A DNA stretch of 64,000 nucleotides from Ancrocorticia populi (GCF_003123745.1 NZ_QETB01000002.1:46608-110607); one strand, 5' to 3'; counted from the stretch's first letter, positions 1 to 9,080 are shown. Notes: a model not told the origin generated them from the sequence alone. Numbers and translations are program-made.

Positions 1-582
1 CGCCGCGCCGGTGCCATCAGGCTGGGTGGCCCCTTTGATGAATCCGCGGAAACGGGTCCGCTTATCAGCGCGGCACACCGTGAAAAGGTGGAAAAGTACG
101 TTGAGAACGCTTTGGAGGAAGGAGCGGAACTGCGGGTAGGCGGCGGCCGGCCCACGGACGAACAGTTCACCGACGGTTACTTCTATCTCCCCACAATTCT
201 GGACCACTGCACCTCTGATATGCGATGCGTTCAAGATGAATCCTTCGGCCCGGTGCTCACCGTGGAGACCTTCTCCGGCTATAGCCGCGACGAGGCGGAA
301 AAGAACGCGATTGCTCTGGGCAATGACACGATTTATGGGCTTTCTGGGGCAGTGTGGACCAGCGACGCTGGCCGCGCACAGCGCGTAGCTGCAGGCCTGC
401 GCCACGGCACTATCTGGATTAATGATTACGGCCCCTACGTGCCTCAAGCAGAGTGGGGAGGATTCAAGCAGAGCGGTGTGGGCCGGGAACTGGGGCTCGA
501 AGGATTAGACGAGTACCGCGAAACCAAGCATATTTGGCATAACACACGCCCTGCCCCACAAGGATGGTTTGGCAGCAAGTGA
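1..582 (+). CDS. betB: Betaine-aldehyde dehydrogenase, C-terminal part (5' end outside window)
   Basis: The reading frame is open from base 1, so the gene begins upstream; 193 residues are visible. They match the C-terminal part of the NAD(P)-dependent aldehyde dehydrogenase family, with the conserved ESFGPVL segment near residue 76 and the usual ending with [13 protein letters not shown] and a final Tyr/Lys-rich strand. The catalytic cysteine lies before the window and cannot be checked. The family oxidises aldehydes to acids. The assignment to betaine aldehyde rests on the next two genes, a choline dehydrogenase and a BCCT transporter, which together would import choline and turn it into the osmoprotectant glycine betaine. 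Another aldehyde substrate is possible. Confidence 0.85.
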   Translation, partial: RRAGAIRLGGPFDESAETGPLISAAHREKVEKYVENALEEGAELRVGGGRPTDEQFTDGYFYLPTILDHCTSDMRCVQDESFGPVLTVETFSGYSRDEAEKNAIALGNDTIYGLSGAVWTSDAGRAQRVAAGLRHGTIWINDYGPYVPQAEWGGFKQSGVGRELGLEGLDEYRETKHIWHNTRPAPQGWFGSK

Positions 583-697
583 GATTCACGGCGTCAGAGT
601 ATGTCTGGCGGCGCAATTTCTGATAAATCCACGATTCCAAGGCGCATGGAGCAACCATTCGCCCGCAATGACAGCAACTCATGGGAGGAACAGAAAA

Positions 698-2413
698 ATG
701 AAGAACTATGACTATGTGATCGTTGGTGGAGGCTCAGCAGGCTCCGCCTTGGCAAATCGGCTCACTGCCGATCCGGAGACTTCGGTGCTTGTTCTGGAGG
801 CGGGCCACTCAGACTTCCGGATCGATCCATTCGTTCACATGCCAGCGGCCCTCTCCTTTCCCATTGGTAGCCCGCTCTACGATTGGAAGTACGAAACGGA
901 GCCGGAGCCTTACATGGGAGGGCGCCGAGTAGAGCACGCTCGTGGCAAGGTGCTAGGCGGATCGTCCAGCATTAACGGCATGATCTTCCAACGCGGAAAT
1001 GCGCTGGATTATGAACGTTGGGCAGGTGATCCGGGTATGGAGAACTGGGACTATGCCCACTGCCTTCCATATTTCAAGCGAATGGAAACTTGCCAAGCTG
1101 GAGCAGATCTGTGGCGCGGAGGCTCCGGGCCGCTCAACCTAGAGCGCGGCTCCGCCAGCAGCCCGCTCTTCGGCGCCTTCTTCGAGGCCGTCCAGCAGGC
1201 CGGCTATCCGCTGACTGATGACGTCAACGGATACCGCCAAGAAGGTTTTGCCCCCTTCGATGCAAATGTGAAGAACAGCCGCCGCTGGAGCGCAGCCCGC
1301 GCGTATCTACATCCGGTGATGAACCGGAAGAACTTGACCGTGCACACGCTCAGCCTCGTGACCGGCCTGCGCACGCAGGGCAATAGGGTGACCGGCGTGG
1401 AGTACCTAAGAGGGGGTAAGCAGCACCGCTCCGTCAGCGCTGGCGAAGTCATTCTCTGTGGCGGCGCCTTCAACACGCCTCAGCTCCTCCAGCTCACCGG
1501 CATCGGTGATCCGAAGGACCTTGCCCCGCTGGGTATCAACACGATCTCTGAACTGCCCGGAGTGGGCAAGAACATGCAGGATCACTTGGAGGTCTACCTC
1601 CAGCACGCTTCGAAGCAGCCGGTATCGATTGGTAACTGGTACAAGCTACGCCACTACCCGCGGATCGGCGCCGAATGGCTGTTCCTCCGTTCTGGCGTGG
1701 GTTCATCCAACCACTTTGAGGCCGGTGGCTTCATCCGTTCGAACGATCAGGTGGATTACCCCAACCTCATGTTCCACTTCCTGCCGATTGCTATTCGCTA
1801 CGACGGCACTCGCCCGCCCACGGAGCACGGCTATCAGGTCCATATCGGCCCGATGTACTCGGATGTGCGCGGCACCCTGAAGATCAAGTCAACCGATCCC
1901 ACGGAGCATCCAGCTATCCAGTTCAATTACCTCTCTACGGAGAAGGACCGTCGCGAGTGGGTGGAGATCATCCACAAGGCTCGCGAGATTCTGGAGCAGC
2001 CAGCCTTCGAGCCCTTCAGCGATGGAGAAATCTCCCCAGGCTCCTCCGTCCAGACCGATCAAGAGATCATCGATTGGGTGGCCAAGGATGCCGAGACGGC
2101 CCTGCACCCCTCCTGTACAGCGAAGATGGGCGTGGGCGAGGACGCCGTTGTGGATCCCAATTCCATGAAGGTGTACGGAGTGGAGGGACTTCGCGCCGTG
2201 GACGCCTCCGTCATGCCTTACGTAACTAACGGCAATATCTACGCGCCCACGATGATGGTGGCGGAGAAGGCCGCGGATCTTATCGCAGGCAACACGCCGC
2301 TGGGCCCGGTCGACGCCCCCTACTACAAGCACGGAACCGATACGCCGCTGTGGCCTGAGGGCGATCCGCGGAACAACGAAGCCGTGCCCGGAACCGTGCA
2401 CGGCCACCGCTAA
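698..2413 (+). CDS. betA: Choline dehydrogenase (GMC oxidoreductase)
   Basis: FAD-dependent glucose-methanol-choline oxidoreductase of 571 residues. The N-terminal dinucleotide-binding motif is [17 protein letters not shown] signature 1 is seen as [15 protein letters not shown] near residue 84 and signature 2 as [15 protein letters not shown] near residue 255. The catalytic histidine lies in HPSCTAKMG, followed by the [10 protein letters not shown] end motif. BetA enzymes oxidise choline to betaine aldehyde, and some continue to betaine. The start at 698 is chosen because GGGAGGAA lies 7 bases upstream and the flavin motif begins within 10 residues; the frame is open further upstream but that overlaps betB without family similarity. 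It sits 115 bases after betB and 73 before the transporter, so one transcript is plausible. Confidence 0.93.
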   Translation: MKNYDYVIVGGGSAGSALANRLTADPETSVLVLEAGHSDFRIDPFVHMPAALSFPIGSPLYDWKYETEPEPYMGGRRVEHARGKVLGGSSSINGMIFQRGNALDYERWAGDPGMENWDYAHCLPYFKRMETCQAGADLWRGGSGPLNLERGSASSPLFGAFFEAVQQAGYPLTDDVNGYRQEGFAPFDANVKNSRRWSAARAYLHPVMNRKNLTVHTLSLVTGLRTQGNRVTGVEYLRGGKQHRSVSAGEVILCGGAFNTPQLLQLTGIGDPKDLAPLGINTISELPGVGKNMQDHLEVYLQHASKQPVSIGNWYKLRHYPRIGAEWLFLRSGVGSSNHFEAGGFIRSNDQVDYPNLMFHFLPIAIRYDGTRPPTEHGYQVHIGPMYSDVRGTLKIKSTDPTEHPAIQFNYLSTEKDRREWVEIIHKAREILEQPAFEPFSDGEISPGSSVQTDQEIIDWVAKDAETALHPSCTAKMGVGEDAVVDPNSMKVYGVEGLRAVDASVMPYVTNGNIYAPTMMVAEKAADLIAGNTPLGPVDAPYYKHGTDTPLWPEGDPRNNEAVPGTVHGHR

Positions 2414-2427
2414 ACGGCCTTCACATT

Positions 2428-2455
2428 GGGCTGGGACGCCAGTGCGTCCCAGCCC
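2428..2455 (+). terminator. Perfect 12-bp hairpin between betA and betT
   Basis: The arms 2428-2439 and 2444-2455 are perfectly complementary around a 4-base loop, starting 14 bases after the betA stop. There is only a short T pair afterwards, so it may be a partial terminator or an mRNA-stabilising hairpin that lowers transporter expression relative to betBA rather than a full stop. Confidence 0.6.
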
Positions 2456-2486
2456 TTCGATTGCTGACAACTAAAGGAAAGCGTAC

Positions 2487-4565
2487 ATGGACCGACCGCC
2501 AGAAACAGATGAATCGGCGACCGAAGAAACTCGCGAAATCCTCGAACCTCAGGACGATACCCAACCCGGAGAGGGATACCATGCTCCCATAAACTGGGTG
2601 GTGTTTATTGGCTCCGCTATCGGGATTATGGCGATCACGCTCTGGGGAGTTCTGGCGCCAGAAAACGCTGGATCCGTCCTGGCCAACGCAGTGACGTGGA
2701 TTTCGAATTCCTTCGGATGGTTCTACATCCTGTTGGCAGCCGCTGTGCTGGTTTTTGTGATCTACCTAGCGGTCTCTAATTACGGCAACATCAAGCTGGG
2801 CCCCGCGCACTCCAAACCTGAGTTCAATACGATGACATGGGCAACGATGTTGTTTGCGGCTGGCATCGGAACGGATCTCATGTTCTTCTCCGTGGCCGAG
2901 CCGGTGACCCAGTATTTGGAACCGCCTAGCGGTGCCGCCGAAACGGTGGATGCCGCCCGTCAGGGAACCGTGTGGACTCTGTTCCACTACGGGTTATCTG
3001 GATGGGGCATGTACGCCCTCATGGGAATGGCGATGGGCTATTTCGCCTATCGCAAAGGCCTGCCGCTAGCTGTACGATCCGCTCTACGCCCCGTCTTTGG
3101 TAAGAGAGTAGAAGGCAAACTAGGGGACGGCGTTGACCTAGCGGCCGTTATCGGCACCGTGTTCGGCGTGGCTACGGCGCTGGGTATCGGCGTTGTCATG
3201 ATCAACGTGGGCCTAGAAGTCCTCTTTGGCCTCCCAAGGAACATCTACGTCCAAATCGGCGTAGTGGTGGTAGGCGTTGCTGTTGCAACTCTCTCCGCCG
3301 TATCCGGTGTGGGCCGCGGTATCCGGCGCCTGTCCGAACTCAACGTGCTTTTGGCTGTGGTCCTTGCCCTCTGGATTCTAGTGACCGGCAAAACGCAGTA
3401 TTTGTTGGAGGGCCTGGTTCTCAACATCGGTGACTTCTTCCGGCTGTTCCCCGACATGGTGCTCCAAACCTTTGCTTTTGAAGATACCGGTACGTGGATG
3501 TCCGATTGGACGTTGTTCTTCTGGGCATGGTGGGTAGCTTGGTCCTCCTTTGTGGGGCTCTTCCTCGCTCGGATTTCCCGAGGCCGCACCATCCGAGAGT
3601 TTGTTGGTGGAACACTCGCGATTCCCCTCATCTACATCCTCATGTGGATCTCCATCTATGGAAATGCAGCGTTGGACCTGATTCGAGGCGGGAACGAACA
3701 ATTCGGAGCAGACACAGTCTTGGATCCGGAGGGTGGTTTCTATAGTCTCCTTCAGGAGTATCCGGCCGCAACATTTATCATCGGTTTAGCCACGTTTACT
3801 GCTGTCCTCTTCTACGTCACCTCTGCGGATTCGGCGGCCCTAGTGATGGCCAACCTGACCTCCAAACTTCCCACTCCGCAGCATGATGGCCGTCCGGCCC
3901 TCCGCATTTTCTGGGCCTTCGTGACCGGCGCTCTGACGATAGCGATGCTGCTGGTTGGCGGTATCGGTGCGCTGCAAAACGCGACAGTGATCATGGGATT
4001 ACCGTTTGCCATAGTCATGGTGCTGGTCATGATCGGACTGTACCGTGCGCTACGGATCGAGAGATATCAGGAGGAGGCGGATAACCAATCGCTTGCGCTG
4101 GCCCTGTCCGGGCGTGTGAGCGGTCCGCCGCGCAGCAGGCATGAATGGAAGCAGCGGCTTTCTCGGGCGCTTTCATTCCCAACCGTAAAGGAGTCTCTGC
4201 GTTTCGAGCAGAAGGTTCTCGAGCCAACGCTGCACGAAGTGGCGGCCGAAATGGAGAGGCGCGGCATTGCCTCCTCTGTTGAATGGTGTGAGGACGAACT
4301 GGGCAATAAGTACATAGAGCTGTGCGCCCAAGATGGGGAAGATCAACCGTTCCGATATCAGGTGTGGCGGACCCTAACTCCGCTGCCCACGTATGGCGGC
4401 AGGATTTCATCCGCCGAGGATCAGTACATGCGCCTAGAGGTTTACCTTGGCGCCGCCGGAAATGGCTACGACATCATGGGCTACAACTATGAACAGATTG
4501 TGGACGATGTTATGGATCAGTACGAACGCCACCTAGAGTTCCTCCGTTTTCAGGAACAACATTAG
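2487..4565 (+). CDS. betT: BCCT-family choline/betaine transporter with long C-terminal domain
   Basis: Twelve-helix secondary transporter of 692 residues in the cytoplasmic membrane. The BCCT tryptophan-rich segment is clear at about residues 343-375 (WAWWVAWSSFVGLFLARISR), and the helix-3 region reads GIGTDLMFFSVAEPVTQY, as in BetT-type choline transporters. A cytoplasmic C-terminal region of about 170 residues follows the last helix; BetT of E. coli has a comparable tail, linked there to osmotic regulation. Choline is the likely substrate because betB and betA precede it; glycine betaine or carnitine cannot be excluded. AAAGGA lies 6 bases before the ATG. Confidence 0.9.
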   Translation: MDRPPETDESATEETREILEPQDDTQPGEGYHAPINWVVFIGSAIGIMAITLWGVLAPENAGSVLANAVTWISNSFGWFYILLAAAVLVFVIYLAVSNYGNIKLGPAHSKPEFNTMTWATMLFAAGIGTDLMFFSVAEPVTQYLEPPSGAAETVDAARQGTVWTLFHYGLSGWGMYALMGMAMGYFAYRKGLPLAVRSALRPVFGKRVEGKLGDGVDLAAVIGTVFGVATALGIGVVMINVGLEVLFGLPRNIYVQIGVVVVGVAVATLSAVSGVGRGIRRLSELNVLLAVVLALWILVTGKTQYLLEGLVLNIGDFFRLFPDMVLQTFAFEDTGTWMSDWTLFFWAWWVAWSSFVGLFLARISRGRTIREFVGGTLAIPLIYILMWISIYGNAALDLIRGGNEQFGADTVLDPEGGFYSLLQEYPAATFIIGLATFTAVLFYVTSADSAALVMANLTSKLPTPQHDGRPALRIFWAFVTGALTIAMLLVGGIGALQNATVIMGLPFAIVMVLVMIGLYRALRIERYQEEADNQSLALALSGRVSGPPRSRHEWKQRLSRALSFPTVKESLRFEQKVLEPTLHEVAAEMERRGIASSVEWCEDELGNKYIELCAQDGEDQPFRYQVWRTLTPLPTYGGRISSAEDQYMRLEVYLGAAGNGYDIMGYNYEQIVDDVMDQYERHLEFLRFQEQH

Positions 4566-4588
4566 GTAAAGAGGCGGTCCTTGGCATG

Positions 4589-4636
4589 GGCCCCGTACTG
4601 GGTGGTGAATCAAGAGTTTCCACCTAGGTCGGGGCC
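4589..4636 (+). terminator. Possible compound hairpin after betT
   Basis: GGCCCCG at 4589-4595 pairs with CGGGGCC at 4630-4636, and inside it GGTGG at 4601-4605 pairs with CCACC at 4620-4624. It lies 24 bases after the betT stop and is followed by TATTCT. A weak terminator is plausible. Confidence 0.4.
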
Positions 4637-4670
4637 TATTCTGTGGCGCAAATCTACAGCAACCGCATTA

Positions 4671-4704
4671 TAAAACCCCCGATCATAAACATCATGATCG
4701 GGGG
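4671..4704 (-). terminator. Rho-independent terminator of the NlpC/P60 gene
   Basis: An 11-bp perfect stem (4676-4686 with 4694-4704, 7-base loop) lies 28 bases beyond the stop codon on the minus strand. On that strand it is followed by TTTTATAA, so it reads as a terminator for the leftward gene. Confidence 0.8.
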
Positions 4705-4732
4705 TGAGGCTTTAAGCCTGAAGAGCTACTAA

Positions 4733-5446
4733 CTAGCCAACTCGGATGTAGGTGGGGCTGCCGTAGACCGGACCCTCTTGCACGCCAGTGCTGGGGTTGC
4801 GTGCTGCGATGTGGTTCCCGTTGCCGGTGTAGATGCCGACGTGACCGGGCCACCACACGAGATCGCCGGGCTGGGCTTCCGAAGCGCTGACGGGTGTGCC
4901 TGCCGATTGCTGGGCTCCCGAAGACCGGGGAAGGTTGATGCCCATCTGGGCGTAAACATAGCTGGTAAAACCGGAGCAGTCGAATGCGGTGGGGCCCGCT
5001 GCGCCCCACACGTAGGGTGCTCCAACGTATTGACGGGCAATACCTACAACCCCGCCGGCGGTGGAGGGAGCTGCGGTGGCTGTCTCGGACTCGGTGGCCG
5101 CTGACTCAGAATCGGAAGCTGTCGTGTCCGTGGCGGCCGTGTCCGTGGCGGCTGCTGTTTCGGCCTGCGCTTCTTCAACAACGGGCTCAGGTTCCGGCTC
5201 AGTGACCGTAACGGTGGCATCGAGTGTCTCGAAGCTGACCTTGTCGGCCTTCTCGATCTTCTCAGTGGCCGTGACTGCCTTCGTAGCAGTGACCTCAGGT
5301 GTCGCATGCGCTGCAGTGAAGGCGGCTGTTTGATTGGCTGCCGCGTCGTCGTCGGCCTGAGCGGCGGGAACCAACCCGCCGAGCATCGCTCCAACTACTA
5401 AGCCAGAAACTCCTGGAGCAATGATCTGCTTGGACGAAACCTTCAT
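4733..5446 (-). CDS. Secreted NlpC/P60 family peptidoglycan hydrolase
   Basis: Exported protein of 237 residues. It has a signal peptide (basic start, hydrophobic core, probable cleavage after AQA near residue 31), a low-complexity Ala/Thr/Glu/Ser linker from about 35 to 130, and a C-terminal NlpC/P60 domain from about 131. The catalytic triad is visible as Cys157 in FDCSGF, His202 in PGHVGIY and His212. Family members are cysteine peptidases that cut peptide stems of peptidoglycan, typically D-Glu to meso-DAP/Lys bonds. There is no LysM, SH3 or coiled coil that would show how it is held at the wall. AAGGAGATAAG precedes the ATG. The upstream region carries tandem TAAC repeats, and the gene has its own terminator, so it is monocistronic. 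Confidence 0.9.
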   Translation of the reverse strand: MKVSSKQIIAPGVSGLVVGAMLGGLVPAAQADDDAAANQTAAFTAAHATPEVTATKAVTATEKIEKADKVSFETLDATVTVTEPEPEPVVEEAQAETAAATDTAATDTTASDSESAATESETATAAPSTAGGVVGIARQYVGAPYVWGAAGPTAFDCSGFTSYVYAQMGINLPRSSGAQQSAGTPVSASEAQPGDLVWWPGHVGIYTGNGNHIAARNPSTGVQEGPVYGSPTYIRVG

Positions 5447-5504
5447 ACTTATCTCCTTGGCCTTCCCGGTATTGCGTGAAGGAAAGGCCCTGAGGCCGTG
5501 TGCC

Positions 5505-5533
5505 TGTTATCGAATCGTTATCGGACGTTACCC
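5505..5533 (-). promoter_or_regulatory. Three tandem RTAACR repeats upstream of the NlpC/P60 gene
   Basis: Read on the minus strand the segment holds GTAACG, ATAACG and ATAACA with starts 10 and 11 bases apart, so they face one side of the helix. A further small inverted repeat TAACA-GAT-TGTTA lies at 5584-5596. Tandem GTAAC half-sites one helical turn apart resemble sites of OmpR-type regulators such as MtrA, which controls cell-wall hydrolases including NlpC/P60 proteins in other actinobacteria. The identity of the regulator is inference. Confidence 0.45.
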
Positions 5534-5657
5534 AACGTACACTATCGCTCCACCTCTCGTCATCTGATCTTGCGTTAGTTAGGTAACAGATTGTTATCTA
5601 GCCTGCGGAACGCCAAGCGGACCCGGACTAAAGGCTCAGGAGCGATAGGATTACTCA

Positions 5658-7700
5658 ATGACTTATGAAGCGTACGGTTTACCAGAATTCGCCACTATTA
5701 CTCCGGAGGGCAGCGTGGCCCAGATCCGTGAGGCGATCGCACAGCACCGCTCCCTGATTGCGAACATAACATCCCAGAAGGCTGCGCCGACGGTTGAGAA
5801 CACGCTAGCTCCGTTTGAGCGCGGAGCGCTGGCCTTGCAGCGACCGATCACCATTGCCTGGACGTTCATCGAATCGGTAGGTGGCCCGAAGTGGGAAGCT
5901 GTGGAAACTGAAATAACCCCGCTACTTGCTACCCATGATGATGACATCTACCTTGATAGGCAGCTCTTCGGAAGGTTCCAGGCGCTTGGCACACACGATC
6001 TCGACAGCCAAACCATGTGGTGTGTGGCGGAGCATCTGAAGCAGTTTCGGGCACATGGGGCCCAGCTGGAAGCCGATGATCAAGCTCGCCTGCGGGCGCT
6101 CAACGGCCGCATGGCCGAACTGGCCAGTTCGATCGGCCAGATAATTGTCAAGGCAGGACAAGATGGTGCCCTCAGGCTTAGCGAGGAGGAGACGGCCGGG
6201 CTGAGTGAGGCCGAACGAGCAGGGCTAGCAGCAAACGCCGCCACCAACCCACAGCGCGCGGCCGGCGCCCCTTACCTGCTCAACCTCACTCTGCCTTCCC
6301 AACAGCTCATTTCCTCATCCTTCGCCAACCCGGACACCCGGCAGCGAATCTTCGAGGCGTCAGTAAGCCGGTGCGATGGGCACGACGCGGCCACCGATCC
6401 TCGCGAACTCATCGTGGAACTGGTGCGGCTGCGAGCCGAGCAGGCGGGTCTGCTCGGGTTTGAGAACTACGCGGAGTTTGTCGCTTCGCAATCCACCGCT
6501 GGCTCAAGCGAGGCAGTAGATAGCTTGCTCGATTCCATGGTGGCGCCTACCCAGAAGAACGTGGAACACGAGGCCCAGCAGCTCAAGCCGTCCTATGCAG
6601 ACAGTGCCGGGGCCGCCGGAACTTTCGCCCCATCCGATTGGCTCTATGCCCAGGAAGCGCTGCGCGCCTCCCGATTCGCGATCGATAATTCTGAGCTCTC
6701 GAACTACTTGGAGCTATGGCATGTGGTTGAGGACGGTGTGTTTTACGCAGCGAACCGACTGTACGGGCTTCAGTTCGCAGCCCGGCCGGACCTTGCGGGA
6801 TACGCGGAAGACGTGCGTGTGTGGGAAGTGCGAGAGGAGGATGGGACGGTCCTAGGCGTGTTCCTTGGTGATTACTACGCGCGCGAAGGCAAGCGGGGAG
6901 GTGCTTGGATGCACGAGATCTCACTGCGGGCGGGCCAAGGCAACGAATACGCGATCGTCTTTAACAACCTGAACGTCACAAAACCCGCACCGGGAGAGCC
7001 AACACTGCTGACGTGGGATCAGGTCAACACCTGCTTCCACGAGTTCGGCCACGCCCTCCACGCACTCTTGACGGACGTCGAATGGCCATCAGCGGCGGGC
7101 ACGAACGTTCCTCGTGACTTCGTCGAATTCCCCTCGCAGGTCAATGAGGTCTGGGCGGCTCACCCTGAGGTCCTGAGCAATTACGCGCTCCACTGGCAGA
7201 CCGGCGAGCCGATGCCGCAGCGCCTGCGGGAGGGCCTCTCTGCCTCGGACGGCTTCGCCGAGGGGTTCAGTACGTCGGAGATTCTCCAGGCCGTGCTATT
7301 AGATCAGGCCTGGCATCGGTTTGGTACGGGTGACAGTGTCCCCGAAGCTGACGAGGTGGAAGCATTCGAACAGCAGGCGCTCCAACGCGCCGGAGTACTG
7401 TCCGAGTGGATCCCACCGCGGTACCGTACTGGATACTTCAACCACATTTTCTCTAGCGGCTACGCGGCCGGGTACTACTCGTACCTGTGGTCCGAGGCTC
7501 TGGATGCGGACACTGTCGATTGGTTCCAAACGAAGGGGTCCCAGGCAGGAGATGGCGGGCTTAACCGGGCGGCTGGATTGAAGATGCGCTCGTGTATCCT
7601 CTCGCGTGGAAACTCGCGTAATCCTCTGATCGGCTTCGAGGAGTTGCGAGGACGGTCCGTTGATACGGGCGCTCTCCTTCGCCGGCGTCGCTTGAGTTAG
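5658..7700 (+). CDS. dcp: M3 family metallopeptidase (peptidyl-dipeptidase Dcp-like)
   Basis: Zinc peptidase of 680 residues, the usual length for Dcp/oligopeptidase A proteins. The zinc motif HEFGH lies at residues 461-465 in FHEFGHALHALL, and the conserved C-terminal substrate region reads FSSGYAAGYYSYLWSEALDAD. There is no signal peptide, so it should act in the cytoplasm, trimming dipeptides from the C-terminus of peptides or clearing oligopeptides. An AGGAG sits about 15 bases before the ATG, a rather wide spacing. It stands alone, divergent from the NlpC/P60 gene across 211 bases. The Dcp subtype over oligopeptidase A is based on length and the C-terminal block. Confidence 0.9.
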   Translation: MTYEAYGLPEFATITPEGSVAQIREAIAQHRSLIANITSQKAAPTVENTLAPFERGALALQRPITIAWTFIESVGGPKWEAVETEITPLLATHDDDIYLDRQLFGRFQALGTHDLDSQTMWCVAEHLKQFRAHGAQLEADDQARLRALNGRMAELASSIGQIIVKAGQDGALRLSEEETAGLSEAERAGLAANAATNPQRAAGAPYLLNLTLPSQQLISSSFANPDTRQRIFEASVSRCDGHDAATDPRELIVELVRLRAEQAGLLGFENYAEFVASQSTAGSSEAVDSLLDSMVAPTQKNVEHEAQQLKPSYADSAGAAGTFAPSDWLYAQEALRASRFAIDNSELSNYLELWHVVEDGVFYAANRLYGLQFAARPDLAGYAEDVRVWEVREEDGTVLGVFLGDYYAREGKRGGAWMHEISLRAGQGNEYAIVFNNLNVTKPAPGEPTLLTWDQVNTCFHEFGHALHALLTDVEWPSAAGTNVPRDFVEFPSQVNEVWAAHPEVLSNYALHWQTGEPMPQRLREGLSASDGFAEGFSTSEILQAVLLDQAWHRFGTGDSVPEADEVEAFEQQALQRAGVLSEWIPPRYRTGYFNHIFSSGYAAGYYSYLWSEALDADTVDWFQTKGSQAGDGGLNRAAGLKMRSCILSRGNSRNPLIGFEELRGRSVDTGALLRRRRLS

Positions 7701-7744
7701 CCGCGGTCTCCTCCAAGGCGGTGGAATGCGTGGAAGGTCCGCGC

Positions 7745-7750
7745 TAATCT
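7745..7750 (+). promoter_or_regulatory. Leaderless-type -10 box TAATCT
   Basis: TAATCT ends 6 bases before the ATG at 7757, and no purine-rich Shine-Dalgarno is present between them. Transcription would begin at or beside the start codon. Confidence 0.55.
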
Positions 7751-7756
7751 TGATCC

Positions 7757-8077
7757 ATGGCTATTGACCCGCGTTCAGCTCTAGACAGTCTCATCGGTGC
7801 TCTCGAGGCGTTCCATCAGGCTGCGTTGAGCGCTCAGGATCCGGATACTCCCAGCATGATTGAAGCCTCTGACCGGCTAGCCGACGCGTATACCGTGTAT
7901 GACGATGTCATGTTCACTCACTACGATGTTGAGCTTCCGTTGGATGTTTATTCCGATGTTGAGGACGATCCGTTTGATGGCGACGACGATTTTGACGATT
8001 TTGACGACGACGATTCACCCCTCGACAATGATGACGACATCATCGATATTGACGAGGATGATCTCGACAACCGTTGA
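7757..8077 (+). CDS. Small protein with extremely acidic C-terminal tail, function unknown
   Basis: Protein of 106 residues. Residues 1 to about 65 are likely helical (a SALDSLIGALEAFHQ-like amphipathic start followed by alternating helix-forming residues). From about residue 68 almost every other residue is Asp, giving a tail with no basic residue until the final Arg. I do not recognise an enzymatic family. Similar short acid-tailed proteins occur in other Actinobacteria under names such as primosomal protein that I cannot support here. Acidic tails of this kind can mimic nucleic acid or bind basic proteins, but that is speculation. It appears to be expressed from its own leaderless promoter. 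Confidence 0.75.
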   Translation: MAIDPRSALDSLIGALEAFHQAALSAQDPDTPSMIEASDRLADAYTVYDDVMFTHYDVELPLDVYSDVEDDPFDGDDDFDDFDDDDSPLDNDDDIIDIDEDDLDNR

Positions 8078-8082
8078 GCTAG

Positions 8083-9030
8083 TCAGGAGGCGCGTTCGGT
8101 CACTTCGGCCAGCACGGCGTCGATTGCCTCGGGTACCTCAATCGTTTCGTTGAGCACGTGCTTTAGCTGATGAGCCGTCCGGGCGCCCGTGATAGCTGCA
8201 CTCACGCCGGGTTGGCCGAGCAGCCACGAGAGAGAAATCCCGGCTGCAGACGTCCCAAGCCCGTCCGCCGCGGTGGCAACGGCCTCTACGATGCGCCGTG
8301 GGCTGGGAAGCAGATAGGGATCCACGAAGGCAGCGAGGTGCTCAGAGGCAGCTCGTGATGTGGGTGGGATGGTCCGTCGGTACTTTCCTGTGAGCACGCC
8401 ACGGCCCAGGGGAGAAGCAGCGAAAATGCCCATACCCATGTGCTGCGACATTGGGATGATTTCTTCTTCGCAGTCTCTGGCGAGCAGAGAATACTCGGTT
8501 TCGATGGCCGTGAGAATGGGCAGGTGGCGTTCGATAAGAAGCTGTTGAACGGCGGCTGCGCGCCAAGCCGGATACCCCATGAGGCCGATATACCGGACGG
8601 TTCCGTTGGTCACGAGTGCGGCGAGGGCCTCTGCCGTCTCAGCGTTAGGGGCAAGGGGATCCGGAGCAGCAACCATGAGGACATCGATATAGGTGGTCTT
8701 CATTCGCTCTAGGGACGCCTCGACAGAATCAAAGATCGCGCCACGGCCAGCACCGAATCGGGAGCGTGAGCCATTCGCGGTGAATCCCGCTTTGGTACAG
8801 AGCACGACATCCTCGCGGGTGAACTTCCCGGATAGCAGTGTGCCAACGAGGGACTCGGCGGCACCCGCACCGAAGGCGGGCGAGGTATCGATCAGGTTGC
8901 CGCCTTCTTCCAACAGGATCCTGAGCTGTGCGATGGCCTGAGTTTCGTCCGTATCGCGGCCCCACGTGAGCGTTCCGAGCCCAACTTCTCCAACCACCAA
9001 GCCACTCTGGCCGACTGTGCGTTCCCTCAT
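8083..9030 (-). CDS. Aldo/keto reductase-like protein lacking catalytic Tyr and His
   Basis: The protein (315 residues) follows the (beta/alpha)8 aldo/keto reductase fold: LGTLTWG start, LIDTSPAFG after strand 2, LCTKAGF after strand 3, SPLGRGVLTGKY, and the NADPH-binding end ITGARTAHQLKHVL. The usual catalytic tetrad is Asp, Tyr, Lys, His. Asp48 and Lys80 are present, but the Tyr position is Phe53 and the position normally in LHWPD reads VAAPD, putting Ala121 where His is expected. Ordinary carbonyl reduction is therefore doubtful; a cofactor-binding or altered role is possible. The start at the ATG at 9030 is preferred over the GTG at 9036 because a TAGGCT -10 box ends 8 bases before it. 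Confidence 0.8.
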   Translation of the reverse strand: MRERTVGQSGLVVGEVGLGTLTWGRDTDETQAIAQLRILLEEGGNLIDTSPAFGAGAAESLVGTLLSGKFTREDVVLCTKAGFTANGSRSRFGAGRGAIFDSVEASLERMKTTYIDVLMVAAPDPLAPNAETAEALAALVTNGTVRYIGLMGYPAWRAAAVQQLLIERHLPILTAIETEYSLLARDCEEEIIPMSQHMGMGIFAASPLGRGVLTGKYRRTIPPTSRAASEHLAAFVDPYLLPSPRRIVEAVATAADGLGTSAAGISLSWLLGQPGVSAAITGARTAHQLKHVLNETIEVPEAIDAVLAEVTERAS

Positions 9031-9038
9031 AAACACTA

Positions 9039-9044
9039 AGCCTA
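9039..9044 (-). promoter_or_regulatory. Leaderless-type -10 box TAGGCT for the aldo/keto reductase-like gene
   Basis: On the minus strand TAGGCT ends 8 bases before the ATG at 9030, and no Shine-Dalgarno is visible. Confidence 0.45.
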
Positions 9045-9080
9045 ATGCACTAGGAGACTGTGCAGCACAGCGTGGGCGGC

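Noticed and set aside
569..697. Upstream extension of betA from 569
   Set aside because: It overlaps the end of betB, has no similarity to GMC enzymes, and the start at 698 has GGGAGGAA at good spacing.
1..4565. Choline locus as a recent genomic island
   Set aside because: No mobile element, tRNA attachment site or obvious base-composition change was seen, and the left end is outside the window.
4692..5400. Several open frames opposite the NlpC/P60 gene
   Set aside because: They are low-complexity shadows of the Ala/Thr/Glu-rich linker and have no start signals.
5447..5657. c-di-AMP (ydaO-yuaA) riboswitch upstream of the NlpC/P60 gene
   Set aside because: This class often precedes wall hydrolase genes in actinobacteria, but none of its conserved blocks could be found in the 211 bases on the minus strand.
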